Source: Tessaracoccus sp.
Lineage (GTDB): Bacteria > Actinomycetota > Actinomycetes > Propionibacteriales > Propionibacteriaceae
NCBI RefSeq assembly: GCF_016714275.1
Contig: NZ_JADJNP010000013.1
Coordinates: forward strand, 1-23,085
DNA length: 23,085 bases
Direction: 5' to 3'
Program-made: the position numbers and the translations under genes
Shown here: positions 16,581-22,470 of the stretch, piece by piece
Numbering within the stretch: position 1 is the stretch's first letter
Layout of the letters: each line of letters opens with the position of its first letter
Notes under the pieces: model-generated
What the model was told of the DNA's origin: nothing
What the model saw: the letters and a program-made list of their open reading frames with translations, nothing else
Databases searched by the model: none

Positions 16581-17200
16581 GTCTGCTATCCCGTCCCAAG
16601 CTGATCCACTGGCAGCGCGACGCACTCAACGGCATGAGCCCGTCGTCGTCGTTCTACGCGAAGGTAGTCGAGGCCGAAAACCACCTGACCGCATACCGCC
16701 ACCGATGCGTGTACCGCCGTGCGTGGATGCTCGGCAATGCGGCATATGGCTACGCCGGTACGACGACGCTCGCGCGGTTTCGGTTCCGATCGGGCCATGG
16801 CGTCACCGGTGCGCGTGTGATGCTCATCATGGGTCGTGACAACACCGGCGCAACCGCGACGACGCCGTATGCGTCGGTGACGATCGGCGCGACGACCGCC
16901 GGCCCGTTCTACTACGGCCAGAACCCGACCGCGAGCGATGACGCGCCCGATGACATGATCCTGGTCGCCGACACGATCGCGATCTCGTCCGATACGACCT
17001 ACTCCTGCTCGATCACGACCGGCGATTACGCGCGCGTCATGGCGGCGTGCATCTACGAGGTCGGCGCCGACACCGTCGACGAGGCAACCGAGTGGTTCAA
17101 CGCGACGATCCCGCAGGCCGGACGTCGATCTGACGCGTTCCAGGGTCGGATCCTCCAAGGGTTGTCCAGATGCACCGGCACAACGCCGGGTCGGTCGTAG
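16577..17200 (+). CDS. Beta-rich tail protein, part before an in-frame TAG
   Basis: Predicted 207-aa product from a GTG that overlaps the hub stop (GTGA) with AGGAG 6 bp upstream. It starts MSLLSRPKLIHWQRDALNGM and has strand-rich segments typical of a tail tip or fibre-associated protein (TTTLARFRFRSGHGVTGARV; YSCSITTGDYARVMAACIYE). At 17198 the frame meets TAG, but the same frame continues openly with high third-position GC to 17587. The natural protein may therefore be about 336 residues. TAG ends other genes here (for example 7209, 9864, 21054, 21644), so general reassignment of this codon is excluded. A substitution, sequence error or readthrough remain possible. Confidence 0.6.
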   Translation: MSLLSRPKLIHWQRDALNGMSPSSSFYAKVVEAENHLTAYRHRCVYRRAWMLGNAAYGYAGTTTLARFRFRSGHGVTGARVMLIMGRDNTGATATTPYASVTIGATTAGPFYYGQNPTASDDAPDDMILVADTIAISSDTTYSCSITTGDYARVMAACIYEVGADTVDEATEWFNATIPQAGRRSDAFQGRILQGLSRCTGTTPGRS

Positions 17201-17587
17201 AACTGGAGCCTGATCAACGGAGCAGCTCGGACCCGCACCTCGGCGACCGCCGCGAACCTCGTCGACAACACGTCGACCGGCGCGCCCACTGCCGCAACGC
17301 CTGGGGTCAATCTGAATTTGGCCTATCGCGCGACCGAGGGCGTCGCGACGGTTGCCGGGGAGCTGGCCGCGTACGCATCGATCCCGGCAGGGTCTGGAAC
17401 CGTGACGCTCGTCGACAGCGGCGGGTCGGTTGTGGCGACCGCGACGGTAAACAGCGCAACCCCAGGATGGTTCACCGGGACGTGCGCGCTGCCCGCGAGT
17501 CTCGCCAAGTACGATCTCCAATTCGCCGGCGACGGCACGAACCAGATTTCCGTATACGCCGTGTCCTTCATTGAGTATGAGAGCTAG
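17201..17587 (+). CDS. Continuation of the beta-rich tail protein after the TAG
   Basis: Same frame as the upstream gene, open for 128 codons after the TAG: NWSLINGAARTRTSATAANL, then a Thr/Pro linker and a compact beta domain (VNLNLAYRATEGVATVAGEL; GTVTLVDSGGSVVATATVNS; ending VYAVSFIEYES). No ATG occurs at its beginning and no ribosome site is evident; the TTG at 17318 lies inside the apparent domain. This supports a C-terminal domain of the preceding protein, made by readthrough or cut off by a nonsense change, rather than a separate gene. Confidence 0.5.
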   Translation, partial: NWSLINGAARTRTSATAANLVDNTSTGAPTAATPGVNLNLAYRATEGVATVAGELAAYASIPAGSGTVTLVDSGGSVVATATVNSATPGWFTGTCALPASLAKYDLQFAGDGTNQISVYAVSFIEYES

Positions 17588-17641
17588 ACCGGGGCCGCAT
17601 CTGTGGTTGCCGTGAGTTTCGGTTAATAAGGTTGAACTGTC

Positions 17642-17666
17642 AGCGTCCCGCGCGCGCGGGCACGCT
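17642..17666. other. Strong GC hairpin in the 96-bp gap before a virion gene
   Basis: The gap 17588-17683 is one of the few real intergenic spaces on the plus strand. It holds an AT-rich patch (TTAATAAGG at about 17623) and then a 14-nt palindrome CCCGCGCGCGCGGG (17647-17660) flanked by AGCGT and ACGCT, which extend the stem with one bulged C. AAGGAG and the next ATG follow at once. No T-run is present. It could be a weak terminator, a regulator of translation, or part of a promoter region, but no good -35/-10 pair with normal spacing is seen. Confidence 0.35.
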
Positions 17667-17683
17667 CACTCCAAGGAGTCCCC

Positions 17684-18136
17684 ATGACCGCCGGCCTACA
17701 GTCGAGCACCAACAACACGACGTTCACGATCAGTCTCGTCGAGGCCGCCACCGCCAACAACAGCCCGCCATCGGGCGCGACGGCCGGCATCGCGACGCTG
17801 ACGCTGGCTGAGGGCCTCGGGTATCGCCCCGCGGTCGCCTCGCTGGCCGTGGTCAGCACCGCCGGATCAGGGACGATGACCGTCACCGTCCGCATGTGGG
17901 GCTACATCACCTCGCTCGCGAAGTGGATCCCGATCGGCCCCGGCGGCGACACGACCAAGGGCACGGTCAACGGCGGGTCGGCGATCGGCGAGACGAGCGC
18001 CAACGCGATCACCCACGTCGAGGAGTTCCGCAACCCGTTCCACTTCGATCGCCTGTACGCCGAGATCCTCGCGATCGGCGGAACCAGCACGGCGATCACG
18101 GTGGCGTTGATCGCGCCGCGGTACGGAGCGCCGTGA
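17684..18136 (+). CDS. Small beta-rich virion protein, function unknown
   Basis: Predicted 150-aa protein with its own strong ribosome site (AAGGAG, 5 bp before ATG). Nearly all beta by appearance: NNTTFTISLVEAATANN, AGIATLTLAEGLGYRPAVAS and TAGSGTMTVTVRMWGYITSL. It ends with AITVALIAPRYGAP. No signal peptide, membrane segment or catalytic motif is visible. It lies between the tail protein with the internal TAG and the lectin-like protein, and overlaps the latter by GTGA. It may be a tail-tip accessory or capsid/tail surface protein; the family is not recognised. Confidence 0.6.
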   Translation: MTAGLQSSTNNTTFTISLVEAATANNSPPSGATAGIATLTLAEGLGYRPAVASLAVVSTAGSGTMTVTVRMWGYITSLAKWIPIGPGGDTTKGTVNGGSAIGETSANAITHVEEFRNPFHFDRLYAEILAIGGTSTAITVALIAPRYGAP

Positions 18137-18883
18137 GGGCACCCGGCGCGTACCTCCACGAGTTCGGCGGCTACTTCGGTCGCGCGCCGCTGATCCCCGC
18201 GTCGCCCGACGACTTCGCCACGCGGACCGGCGTGACGCTGTCCGGGATGTACAGGTGCAACGAGTCGTCGGGGTCCCTCGCCGATCTGGTCGGCGGCACC
18301 GCCCTCGCGGCGAATGGATCGCCCGTGTACGCGACGCCGACGACGTGGCGACCGAGCGTGCGCTACCCCGCCAGCTCGGGGCACGGCGCCGACGTGCAGG
18401 CGCTCGGCACCGGGTCGGGCTGGTACGCCGCGGTGTTCCGGGTCGCGGATCCGACGATCGCCCTGCCCGGCATCGTCGGCAGGTACAACTCCTTCTTTGC
18501 CGAGTCGATCAATCTCTACTCGCAGACCGGCGGGACGCAGTGGACGGTGCAGGTGCGCGACGCCGCTGCTGGCCAGGTGTCCGCGGTGGGCACGACCAAC
18601 GTCAGCGCCGGGGCGTGGCTCGGTCAGATCCAGATCGATCGAGCCGCGGCGGTCGCGCGTGGGCGCATGTCGAGGATCGGCGGCGGCGTCACGCCCGAGC
18701 AGATCAGCGCGTCGATCGCCGGATTCGTTTCTCTCGACGGCGTAGGCAGAAGTTCGGCCTCGGAACGCCCAGGGCATCTTCGGCGGCGGCGCGTCGGTAA
18801 GCCTCGCCCTGGCCGCGACCGGTGTGCAGTGCGAGGGCGTCGGGTTCATGGCCGCGATGGCTGCGGCGCTAGGAGTCGAGTGA
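18133..18883 (+). CDS. LamG/lectin-like tail protein (frame disrupted)
   Basis: Predicted about 250-aa protein starting with a GTG in a GTGA overlap. MYRCNESSGSLADLVGGTAL is the opening pattern of LamG/concanavalin-like domains (Glu-x-Ser-Gly...Asp-x-x-Gly), followed by paired strands (GSGWYAAVFRVADPTIAL; TQWTVQVRDAAAGQVSAV). Such domains often bind sugars on the cell surface, so a receptor-contact role is possible. The start frame is coherent to about 18744 (GFVSLDG). The protein then continues one frame over as NAQGIFGGGASVSLALAATG and ends GVE at the TGA at 18881. The 751-nt span has one base too many. The original frame stays open through the following genes, but there it encodes Arg-rich nonsense. 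Confidence 0.55.
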
Positions 18884-19156
18884 TGCGCGACCTTGCCAAG
18901 ATGATCCCGATCGCAGGCCGCGAGGCCGGCACGGTCGTCGTCGACGGCGCCGACTACCGGATCGAGCGGCTCACGGCCGGGCGTATCCGCGTCACGATCG
19001 ACAACGGGCGGCAGATCACGATCCACGAGGGCACGCGCGAGCGTGATCGCGCGCTGCAACGTCGACGCGCACCCGCGGTTCCGCGCTGCGCTCGCGGCGG
19101 CGGTCAACGGGGCGCCGGCCGCCGTGGCAGATCCGCCGGGAGGCCCGCGCAAGTGA
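18883..19156 (+). CDS. Small phage protein, unknown (frame disrupted)
   Basis: About 90 aa. The ATG at 18883 overlaps the preceding TGA by one base (TGATG). The N-terminal part MRDLAKMIPIAGREAGTVVV and YRIERLTAGRIRVTIDNGRQ looks like a small beta domain. Around 19030-19050 the coherent frame moves by one: RCNVDAHPRFRAALAAAVNG, ending GGPRK with a TGA that overlaps the next GTG. The span of 274 nt again has one base too many. Position suggests an accessory of the lectin-like protein or the first gene of the lysis region; function is unknown. Confidence 0.45.
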
Positions 19157-19782
19157 CCCGTGAGCCGCCCGATAGCGGCTCGGGCCGCGTGCGTGGTCGG
19201 CTGATCGATCCGCCGTCTCCGCGCCACGCCGATCACACGCGCACGCCGACGCGTCCGGGTCCGCACGTCGTGCCGGGCCTCGACGACACCGAGGACGACT
19301 TCCCGGGTCCGCTGACGCCGGTGGAGCACCTGATCTCGCGCGTCGGCAAGGTCGAGGAGGTCGTCGCGGACCACGCCGCCACGATCGCGGAGCGCCACGA
19401 GATGCCCAGCACCGAGGCGTGGCAGCGGCTCGAGGACACGGTCTACGCGATCCGGTCGGCGGCAGATCGGCACACGCGCGAACTGTCCGTCGAGGTCGTG
19501 CGCCTCGGTGCGCGGGTCAAGATCTGCGAGGACGAGCGCCAGAAGCGCGGCCGGTGGACGCTGATCGTGAAGTGGCTCAAGGGCATCGGCGCGGGGGGCG
19601 TGGTCATGGCGTTGCTGTGGGCGGTGACGATGATCGGCGACGCGGGCGGCGCCCGCGAGGCTGCGGCCCGCGACAAGGCGACCGCTCGCGAAGTGTTCCA
19701 GGACGTCCGCGCCCTCCGCGAGCAGTTCGCGGCGGATCACGCGCTTCTTCAACTGCTCGTCTCGAGGTTCGCACCGCCATGA
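19153..19782 (+). CDS. Membrane-anchored coiled-coil protein, holin-accessory candidate
   Basis: Predicted 209-aa protein from a GTG overlapping the previous stop (GTGA). Residues 1-55 are Pro/Arg/Asp-rich and probably disordered. Residues 58-140 form a long charged helix (LTPVEHLISRVGKVEEVVAD; RHTRELSVEVVRLGARVKI). Next comes one hydrophobic segment (KGIGAGGVVMALLWAVTMIG) flanked by basic residues, then a second charged helix (KATAREVFQDVRALREQFAA). Coiled coil plus one membrane segment next to the lysis genes resembles haemolysin XhlA-like or other holin-associated proteins. No specific family is confirmed. It overlaps the next membrane protein gene by ATGA. Confidence 0.6.
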   Translation: MTREPPDSGSGRVRGRLIDPPSPRHADHTRTPTRPGPHVVPGLDDTEDDFPGPLTPVEHLISRVGKVEEVVADHAATIAERHEMPSTEAWQRLEDTVYAIRSAADRHTRELSVEVVRLGARVKICEDERQKRGRWTLIVKWLKGIGAGGVVMALLWAVTMIGDAGGAREAAARDKATAREVFQDVRALREQFAADHALLQLLVSRFAPP

Positions 19783-20300
19783 TCCACACCCACCGACCCA
19801 CGATTCTCGGCGCGCTGATCGGCGCCGCCCTCGTCACCATCGCGATCCTGGCGCTGACCGCGCGGGCCGACGCCGATCCGCCCGATGCCGGGCCCGACCC
19901 GGTGGTCCTCGCCGACCACGCACCCCGGGCATCCCTCGCGGCGCCGGCACCCGACGCGCCGGCGCCGTCCGACGACCCCGGGATCATCGGTCACGCGCTG
20001 GACGTCGCCGGTCCGGTCGGTCGCGGGGCGCTCGGGGGCATCGCGTGCCTTGTCGTCGCGTGGCTCCTCGCGCGCGCACGTGACCGCTGGGGCTGGCTCC
20101 GGCGCGGGTGGGCGGGCAACGCGGCGGCCACAGCCTACGCCGCCCTCGCGACGTTTGGCGGGGTCGTGGCGGTCGGTGGCAGCGTGGGGGCGGGCCTGAC
20201 CGCGGTCGGCGGCGCGCTCGCGGCGGGCATGGCAATCGCGCGCGACCCCGAGACGGCCCGACGGCCGGTGCTCGCGTTGGGCGAGGAGGTGCCGACGTGA
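19779..20300 (+). CDS. Membrane protein, holin candidate
   Basis: Predicted 173-aa protein with three hydrophobic segments: residues 8-27 (TILGALIGAALVTIAILALT), about 80-98 (RGALGGIACLVVAWLLARA) and a longer glycine-rich segment about 112-150 (YAALATFGGVVAVGGSVGAG). The first is followed by ARADADPP, which could be a signal cleavage site, and by a 45-residue Asp/Pro/Ala-rich linker that would lie in the periplasm. Two or three segments, a basic cytoplasmic loop (ARDRWGWLRRGW) and position before the spanins and endolysin fit a holin. A structural or accessory membrane protein is the alternative. The endolysin in this cluster has no signal peptide, so a holin is expected nearby. Confidence 0.5.
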   Translation: MIHTHRPTILGALIGAALVTIAILALTARADADPPDAGPDPVVLADHAPRASLAAPAPDAPAPSDDPGIIGHALDVAGPVGRGALGGIACLVVAWLLARARDRWGWLRRGWAGNAAATAYAALATFGGVVAVGGSVGAGLTAVGGALAAGMAIARDPETARRPVLALGEEVPT

Positions 20301-20392
20301 TCGACGGCCTCGACTACCTCGCCGAGCTGGCCCTGCGCCTGATCGTCGAGCGCCGCGACGACCACGACCCCGGCGACGAGGACCGATCGTGA
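20297..20392 (+). CDS. 31-aa acidic peptide in the lysis cluster
   Basis: A short frame from a GTG in a GTGA overlap with the membrane protein gene to a TGA that overlaps the next GTG. It has an amphipathic/hydrophobic helix (IDGLDYLAELALRLIVERR) and an Asp-rich end. Overlap junctions at both ends support translation. It may only serve to couple the two flanking genes, or act as a small membrane-associated lysis regulator. Confidence 0.45.
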   Translation: MIDGLDYLAELALRLIVERRDDHDPGDEDRS

Positions 20393-20793
20393 ACGACTAC
20401 CGCGCCGGCCTGTTCGCCCTTGCGCTCGCCGCCCTGGTCTACGGGATCGGGCGGGTCCGGCGCTGGCTCGACGGCCGCGAGCTCGCCCGGGTCACGACCC
20501 GCGCCGTCAACGCCGAGGCCGCGACCGAGCGCGCCGCCGCCGAGCGGGACCGGGCACAACTGCAAGAGGCCGCCACGCGCGACCACGCGGCCGATCAGGC
20601 GCGGGGGCACGAGGCGGCCGGGGAGATCACGACCCATGCGACTGGACGCCCTGACGCTGATCGCGCTGCTCTGTACGACCGCATGCGGGACGCCGCGCAC
20701 GACCGTCGTGCGGGTGCCGGTGCCGGTGCTGACCCCGCCGTGCGTGATGTACCGGGCTCCGGTGCCACCCGAGGCGATGATGCCGGGGACTGA
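20389..20793 (+). CDS. Inner-membrane spanin subunit (Rz-like)
   Basis: Predicted 134-aa type II membrane protein. The GTG start lies in a GTGA overlap. The N-terminal segment YRAGLFALALAALVYGIGRV is a signal anchor, followed by a basic stretch and a long Ala/Glu/Arg coiled coil (AVNAEAATERAAAERDRAQL) that would cross the periplasm. The end is Gly/Ala/Asp-rich. A second gene, a lipoprotein, starts inside it in the +1 frame and extends past its stop. This is the classical Rz/Rz1 layout, in which the two subunits join inner and outer membranes in the last step of lysis of Gram-negative hosts. Spanin sequences diverge strongly, so layout and topology carry the call. Confidence 0.78.
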   Translation: MNDYRAGLFALALAALVYGIGRVRRWLDGRELARVTTRAVNAEAATERAAAERDRAQLQEAATRDHAADQARGHEAAGEITTHATGRPDADRAALYDRMRDAAHDRRAGAGAGADPAVRDVPGSGATRGDDAGD

Positions 20794-20887
20794 CGCTGAG
20801 ACGGCGTGGCTTGCGTCGTGGGCGCGATGGACGGCCTACGTCGAGGCCGCGTGCGGGACGGGCGAGAGGCCCGTGTGGCGGCAGTGA
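20636..20887 (+). CDS. Outer-membrane spanin lipoprotein (Rz1-like), embedded start
   Basis: Predicted 83-aa lipoprotein in the +1 frame of the i-spanin gene, overlapping it by 158 nt. MRLDALTLIALLCTTAC is a signal peptide with lipobox TTAC and lipidated Cys17; Gly at +2 allows outer-membrane sorting. The mature part is proline-rich (VVRVPVPVLTPPC, YRAPVPPEAMMPG), as usual for Rz1 proteins. A GGGGAG ribosome site lies about 9 bp before the ATG, inside the i-spanin gene. Its stop overlaps the next GTG. Together with the i-spanin it indicates a Gram-negative host with a lipoprotein-sorting outer membrane. Confidence 0.78.
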   Translation: MRLDALTLIALLCTTACGTPRTTVVRVPVPVLTPPCVMYRAPVPPEAMMPGTDAETAWLASWARWTAYVEAACGTGERPVWRQ

Positions 20888-21054
20888 GGGCTTGCCGCTG
20901 CGGCGCCCCGCTCGGCCTCCAGCCCGGCCGCGCCGGCGCCGTGTCGATCGGGCTGGTCAGCGGCGAGGAAGTGTGCACCCGGTGCGGGGCGCTGGATTCC
21001 GACCGAGACGCGAAGCCCGAGAACGTGCCGCCCCGCAAGGGCGGCAGGAGGTAG
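20884..21054 (+). CDS. 56-aa zinc-ribbon-like microprotein
   Basis: A short protein from a GTG in a GTGA overlap with the o-spanin stop. It has two cysteine pairs, CRCG near the start and CTRCG about 25 residues later, separated by a Gly/Ala/Val stretch, giving the spacing of a small zinc ribbon. The end is basic and polar (DAKPENVPPRKGGRR). A longer reading from 20806 would overlap the spanin gene without support. Its function in a lysis cluster is unknown; it could be a regulator or an unrelated small DNA- or protein-binding protein. The endolysin GTG follows after 2 bp. Confidence 0.55.
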   Translation: MRACRCGAPLGLQPGRAGAVSIGLVSGEEVCTRCGALDSDRDAKPENVPPRKGGRR

Positions 21055-21056
21055 CC

Positions 21057-21644
21057 GTGTCCCTACTCGATCCGCTCCTGGCCCTGTTCCGACGGTCGAT
21101 CGCCAATCCGCCGGCGCCTGATCCGGTCCTCGAGGTCGAGCGGAAGATCCTCGAGCTGCCCGACCCCCGGGCCGAGCGGGTAGTGGCGCGCGCCCGGCGA
21201 CACCTCGGGACGGGCCGCTACGGGTTGGGGCGCGGAGGTCGCCACCCCGACGCCGTGACCCCGTTCGATCGCGACGGCCTGTGCGACTGCTCGGGGTTCG
21301 CGGCGTGGTCGCTCGGTCGCGACCGCAAGACCGACGAGATCGACGGGGGCTGGATCTCGACCGACTCGATCGTTGCCGACGCCACCGGGCCGCGCAGGAT
21401 GTTCCGCGCCGTCCCGATCGGCGAGGCGGCCCCCGGCGATCTCGTCGTGTACGGCGGGCAGCGCGTCGGCGGCGTCCGCGTGCGTATCGGTCACGTCGGC
21501 GTGGTCGTCGAGTCCGGCGCGACGTGGGATGCGGTGCGGGTCATCCACTGCCACGGCGGCAAGCGGCCGGCCGTGAGCGAGTCGACCGCGGCGCTGTGGG
21601 GGCGCAAGCGCGGGATCGTCGCGCGCCCGGTCGCGTGGGGCTAG
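21057..21644 (+). CDS. NlpC/P60-type endolysin
   Basis: Predicted 195-aa cysteine peptidase/amidase that cuts host peptidoglycan. An ideal AGGAGG lies 6 bp before the GTG start, so the longer upstream frame is rejected. The catalytic Cys78 sits in DCSGFAAWSLG, followed by GDLVVYGG and His146 in IGHVGVVVE, the standard Cys...His order of NlpC/P60 and related papain-like peptidases. A further His/Cys motif (VIHCHGGKRPAV) follows near the expected third catalytic position. The first 40 residues are a hydrophobic/amphipathic helix (LLDPLLALFRRS) and a linker, not a Sec signal peptide, so a holin should release it. A tail-borne peptidase is an alternative, but the flanking spanins favour lysis. 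Confidence 0.8.
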   Translation: MSLLDPLLALFRRSIANPPAPDPVLEVERKILELPDPRAERVVARARRHLGTGRYGLGRGGRHPDAVTPFDRDGLCDCSGFAAWSLGRDRKTDEIDGGWISTDSIVADATGPRRMFRAVPIGEAAPGDLVVYGGQRVGGVRVRIGHVGVVVESGATWDAVRVIHCHGGKRPAVSESTAALWGRKRGIVARPVAWG

Positions 21645-21737
21645 TCAGCCCGGCCGGGCGTGGCGTCGTCGGGGCCGGGCGTCTTGGTAGCGGACCGTGC
21701 GGCGCATATCCTCGGTGCGCTCGTCAACGAGGCTCAC
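21645..21737 (-). CDS. 30-aa basic peptide, last gene of the minus-strand cluster
   Basis: A short frame (MSLVDERTEDMRRTVRYQDA and an Arg-rich end) starting at a GTG that overlaps the upstream stop as GTGA. Its TGA directly abuts the endolysin TAG. The overlap supports translation. The peptide itself shows no family. Confidence 0.35.
   Translation of the reverse strand: MSLVDERTEDMRRTVRYQDARPRRRHARPG
21648..21659. terminator. 12-nt perfect palindrome at the convergent gene ends
   Basis: GCCCGGCCGGGC sits 3 bp past the endolysin stop and inside the end of the 30-aa minus-strand frame. It could form a hairpin in either transcript, but has no loop and no T-run, so a termination role is only a suggestion. 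Confidence 0.25.
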
Positions 21738-21991
21738 GGCCCCACCGCCCGCAGGATCTCCGTGGCGATCGCCAGGAGCGAGTCCTCTGCGGCGAGCTGG
21801 GCGGCTTCGAGCGTTGGCGCGATGCCACGGTCGGCAGAGTTGGACCGCTGATACCGGCCGCGCTGCGTCCAGATCCATGAGCCATCGCAGGCGTAGATCG
21901 CCTGCAACGTGCATCCCATGATGATGAGGGCCCACGATCCACCTCGGATCTGACCCCACCCCGCCGCCGGATTGCGCTCTGGCGCCGTCAC
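21734..21991 (-). CDS. Small phage protein of unknown function (85 aa)
   Basis: The GTG at 21991 overlaps the upstream stop (GTGA), and a GGGGGT-type ribosome site lies within the 19-bp repeat ahead of it. The protein has a Gly/Trp-rich beta half (GWGQIRGGSWALIIMGCTLQ, GSWIWTQRGRYQRS) and a helix (APTLEAAQLAAEDSLLAIAT). A strand pair with Trp followed by a TLEAAQxAAE helix is a common plan for small uncharacterised phage and prophage proteins. The function of that group is unknown. Confidence 0.6.
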   Translation of the reverse strand: MTAPERNPAAGWGQIRGGSWALIIMGCTLQAIYACDGSWIWTQRGRYQRSNSADRGIAPTLEAAQLAAEDSLLAIATEILRAVGP

Positions 21992-22006
21992 GACTCGACC
22001 CCCATC
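21988..22006. repeat. 19-bp direct repeat, copy 1 (gene junction)
   Basis: TCACGACTCGACCCCCATC, identical to the copy at 22452-22470. On the minus strand it encodes the C-terminal MGVES, a GGGGGT ribosome-site-like stretch and the TGA that is part of the GTGA restart. Confidence 0.85.
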
Positions 22007-22455
22007 CACATCGGGATCATCTCGTCGGCCTCGGGGTCGAGGCTGCATCGCGCGCCGCGGTCCTTGTCGGGGTGATCGATCTCGCGACAGGTCGCGCGGA
22101 GCACGTCCGCTCGCAGCCCGGCCATGTCGGTCATCCAGTGCCCTCCACGGCATGACCACGACCGGACCACCGGCGCGGGCGCGCCGCCGATGCCGCCGGT
22201 GATGACCTGCCACCATCGACCGCCGGCGCAGCATTCCAGCGCGATCGGGCCGCTGGACCAGATCAACGCTTCGGCGACGGTGCGATGGTAGGTCACGCCG
22301 GCGATGACTCGCGACGACTGCATCGCCGATCGCACCATGGCGCTGGCTGATGACCGCAGCGCGCCGACGTCGGCACCATCGCCCGACGCGGCGACGATCA
22401 TTGCGTCGATCTCGGATTCGAGATCCCGCCAAGCCGGGAAGCCGTGCGCGCTCAC
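21988..22455 (-). CDS. Phage protein of unknown function (155 aa)
   Basis: Starts at a GTG in a GTGA overlap with the upstream gene (22455). The first 75 residues are helical (WRDLESEIDAMIVAASGDGA; GALRSSASAMVRSAMQSSRV). The second part is Cys/Trp-rich and beta-like (ALECCAGGRWWQVITGG; VVRSWSCRGGHWMTDMAG), and the end is acidic (DPEADEMIPMWMGVES). No known catalytic motif is visible. The last five residues, MGVES, are the same as in the upstream neighbour. Likely an early or regulatory accessory gene given its opposite strand. Confidence 0.6.
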   Translation of the reverse strand: MSAHGFPAWRDLESEIDAMIVAASGDGADVGALRSSASAMVRSAMQSSRVIAGVTYHRTVAEALIWSSGPIALECCAGGRWWQVITGGIGGAPAPVVRSWSCRGGHWMTDMAGLRADVLRATCREIDHPDKDRGARCSLDPEADEMIPMWMGVES

Positions 22456-22470
22456 GACTCGACCCCCATC
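22452..22470. repeat. 19-bp direct repeat, copy 2 (gene junction)
   Basis: Identical to 21988-22006 and in the same place relative to its genes: the end of one minus-strand gene and the GTG of the next. The flanking bases on both sides differ, so identity is confined to the junction. Confidence 0.85.

Noticed and set aside
17600..17660. Sigma-70-like promoter (TTGCCG/TAATAA or TTGAAC with a downstream box)
   Set aside because: Spacing between candidate boxes is too short in the first case, and no -10 box is present at the right distance in the second.
17902..19752. 616-codon open frame on the minus strand
   Set aside because: Composition is the typical Arg/Asp/Val-rich shadow of GC-rich coding sequence on the other strand; the plus-strand genes here have ribosome sites and overlaps.
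17896..19782. Single long plus-strand frame that could be called as one large protein
   Set aside because: It joins parts of several genes. Segments around 18745-18882 and 19045-19152 are Arg-rich with poor codon bias, while overlapping frames give coherent proteins ending at overlap junctions.
20806..20883. Longer N-terminus for the zinc-ribbon microprotein
   Set aside because: It would lie almost wholly inside the o-spanin gene; the GTG at 20884 in a GTGA overlap matches the rule for this operon.
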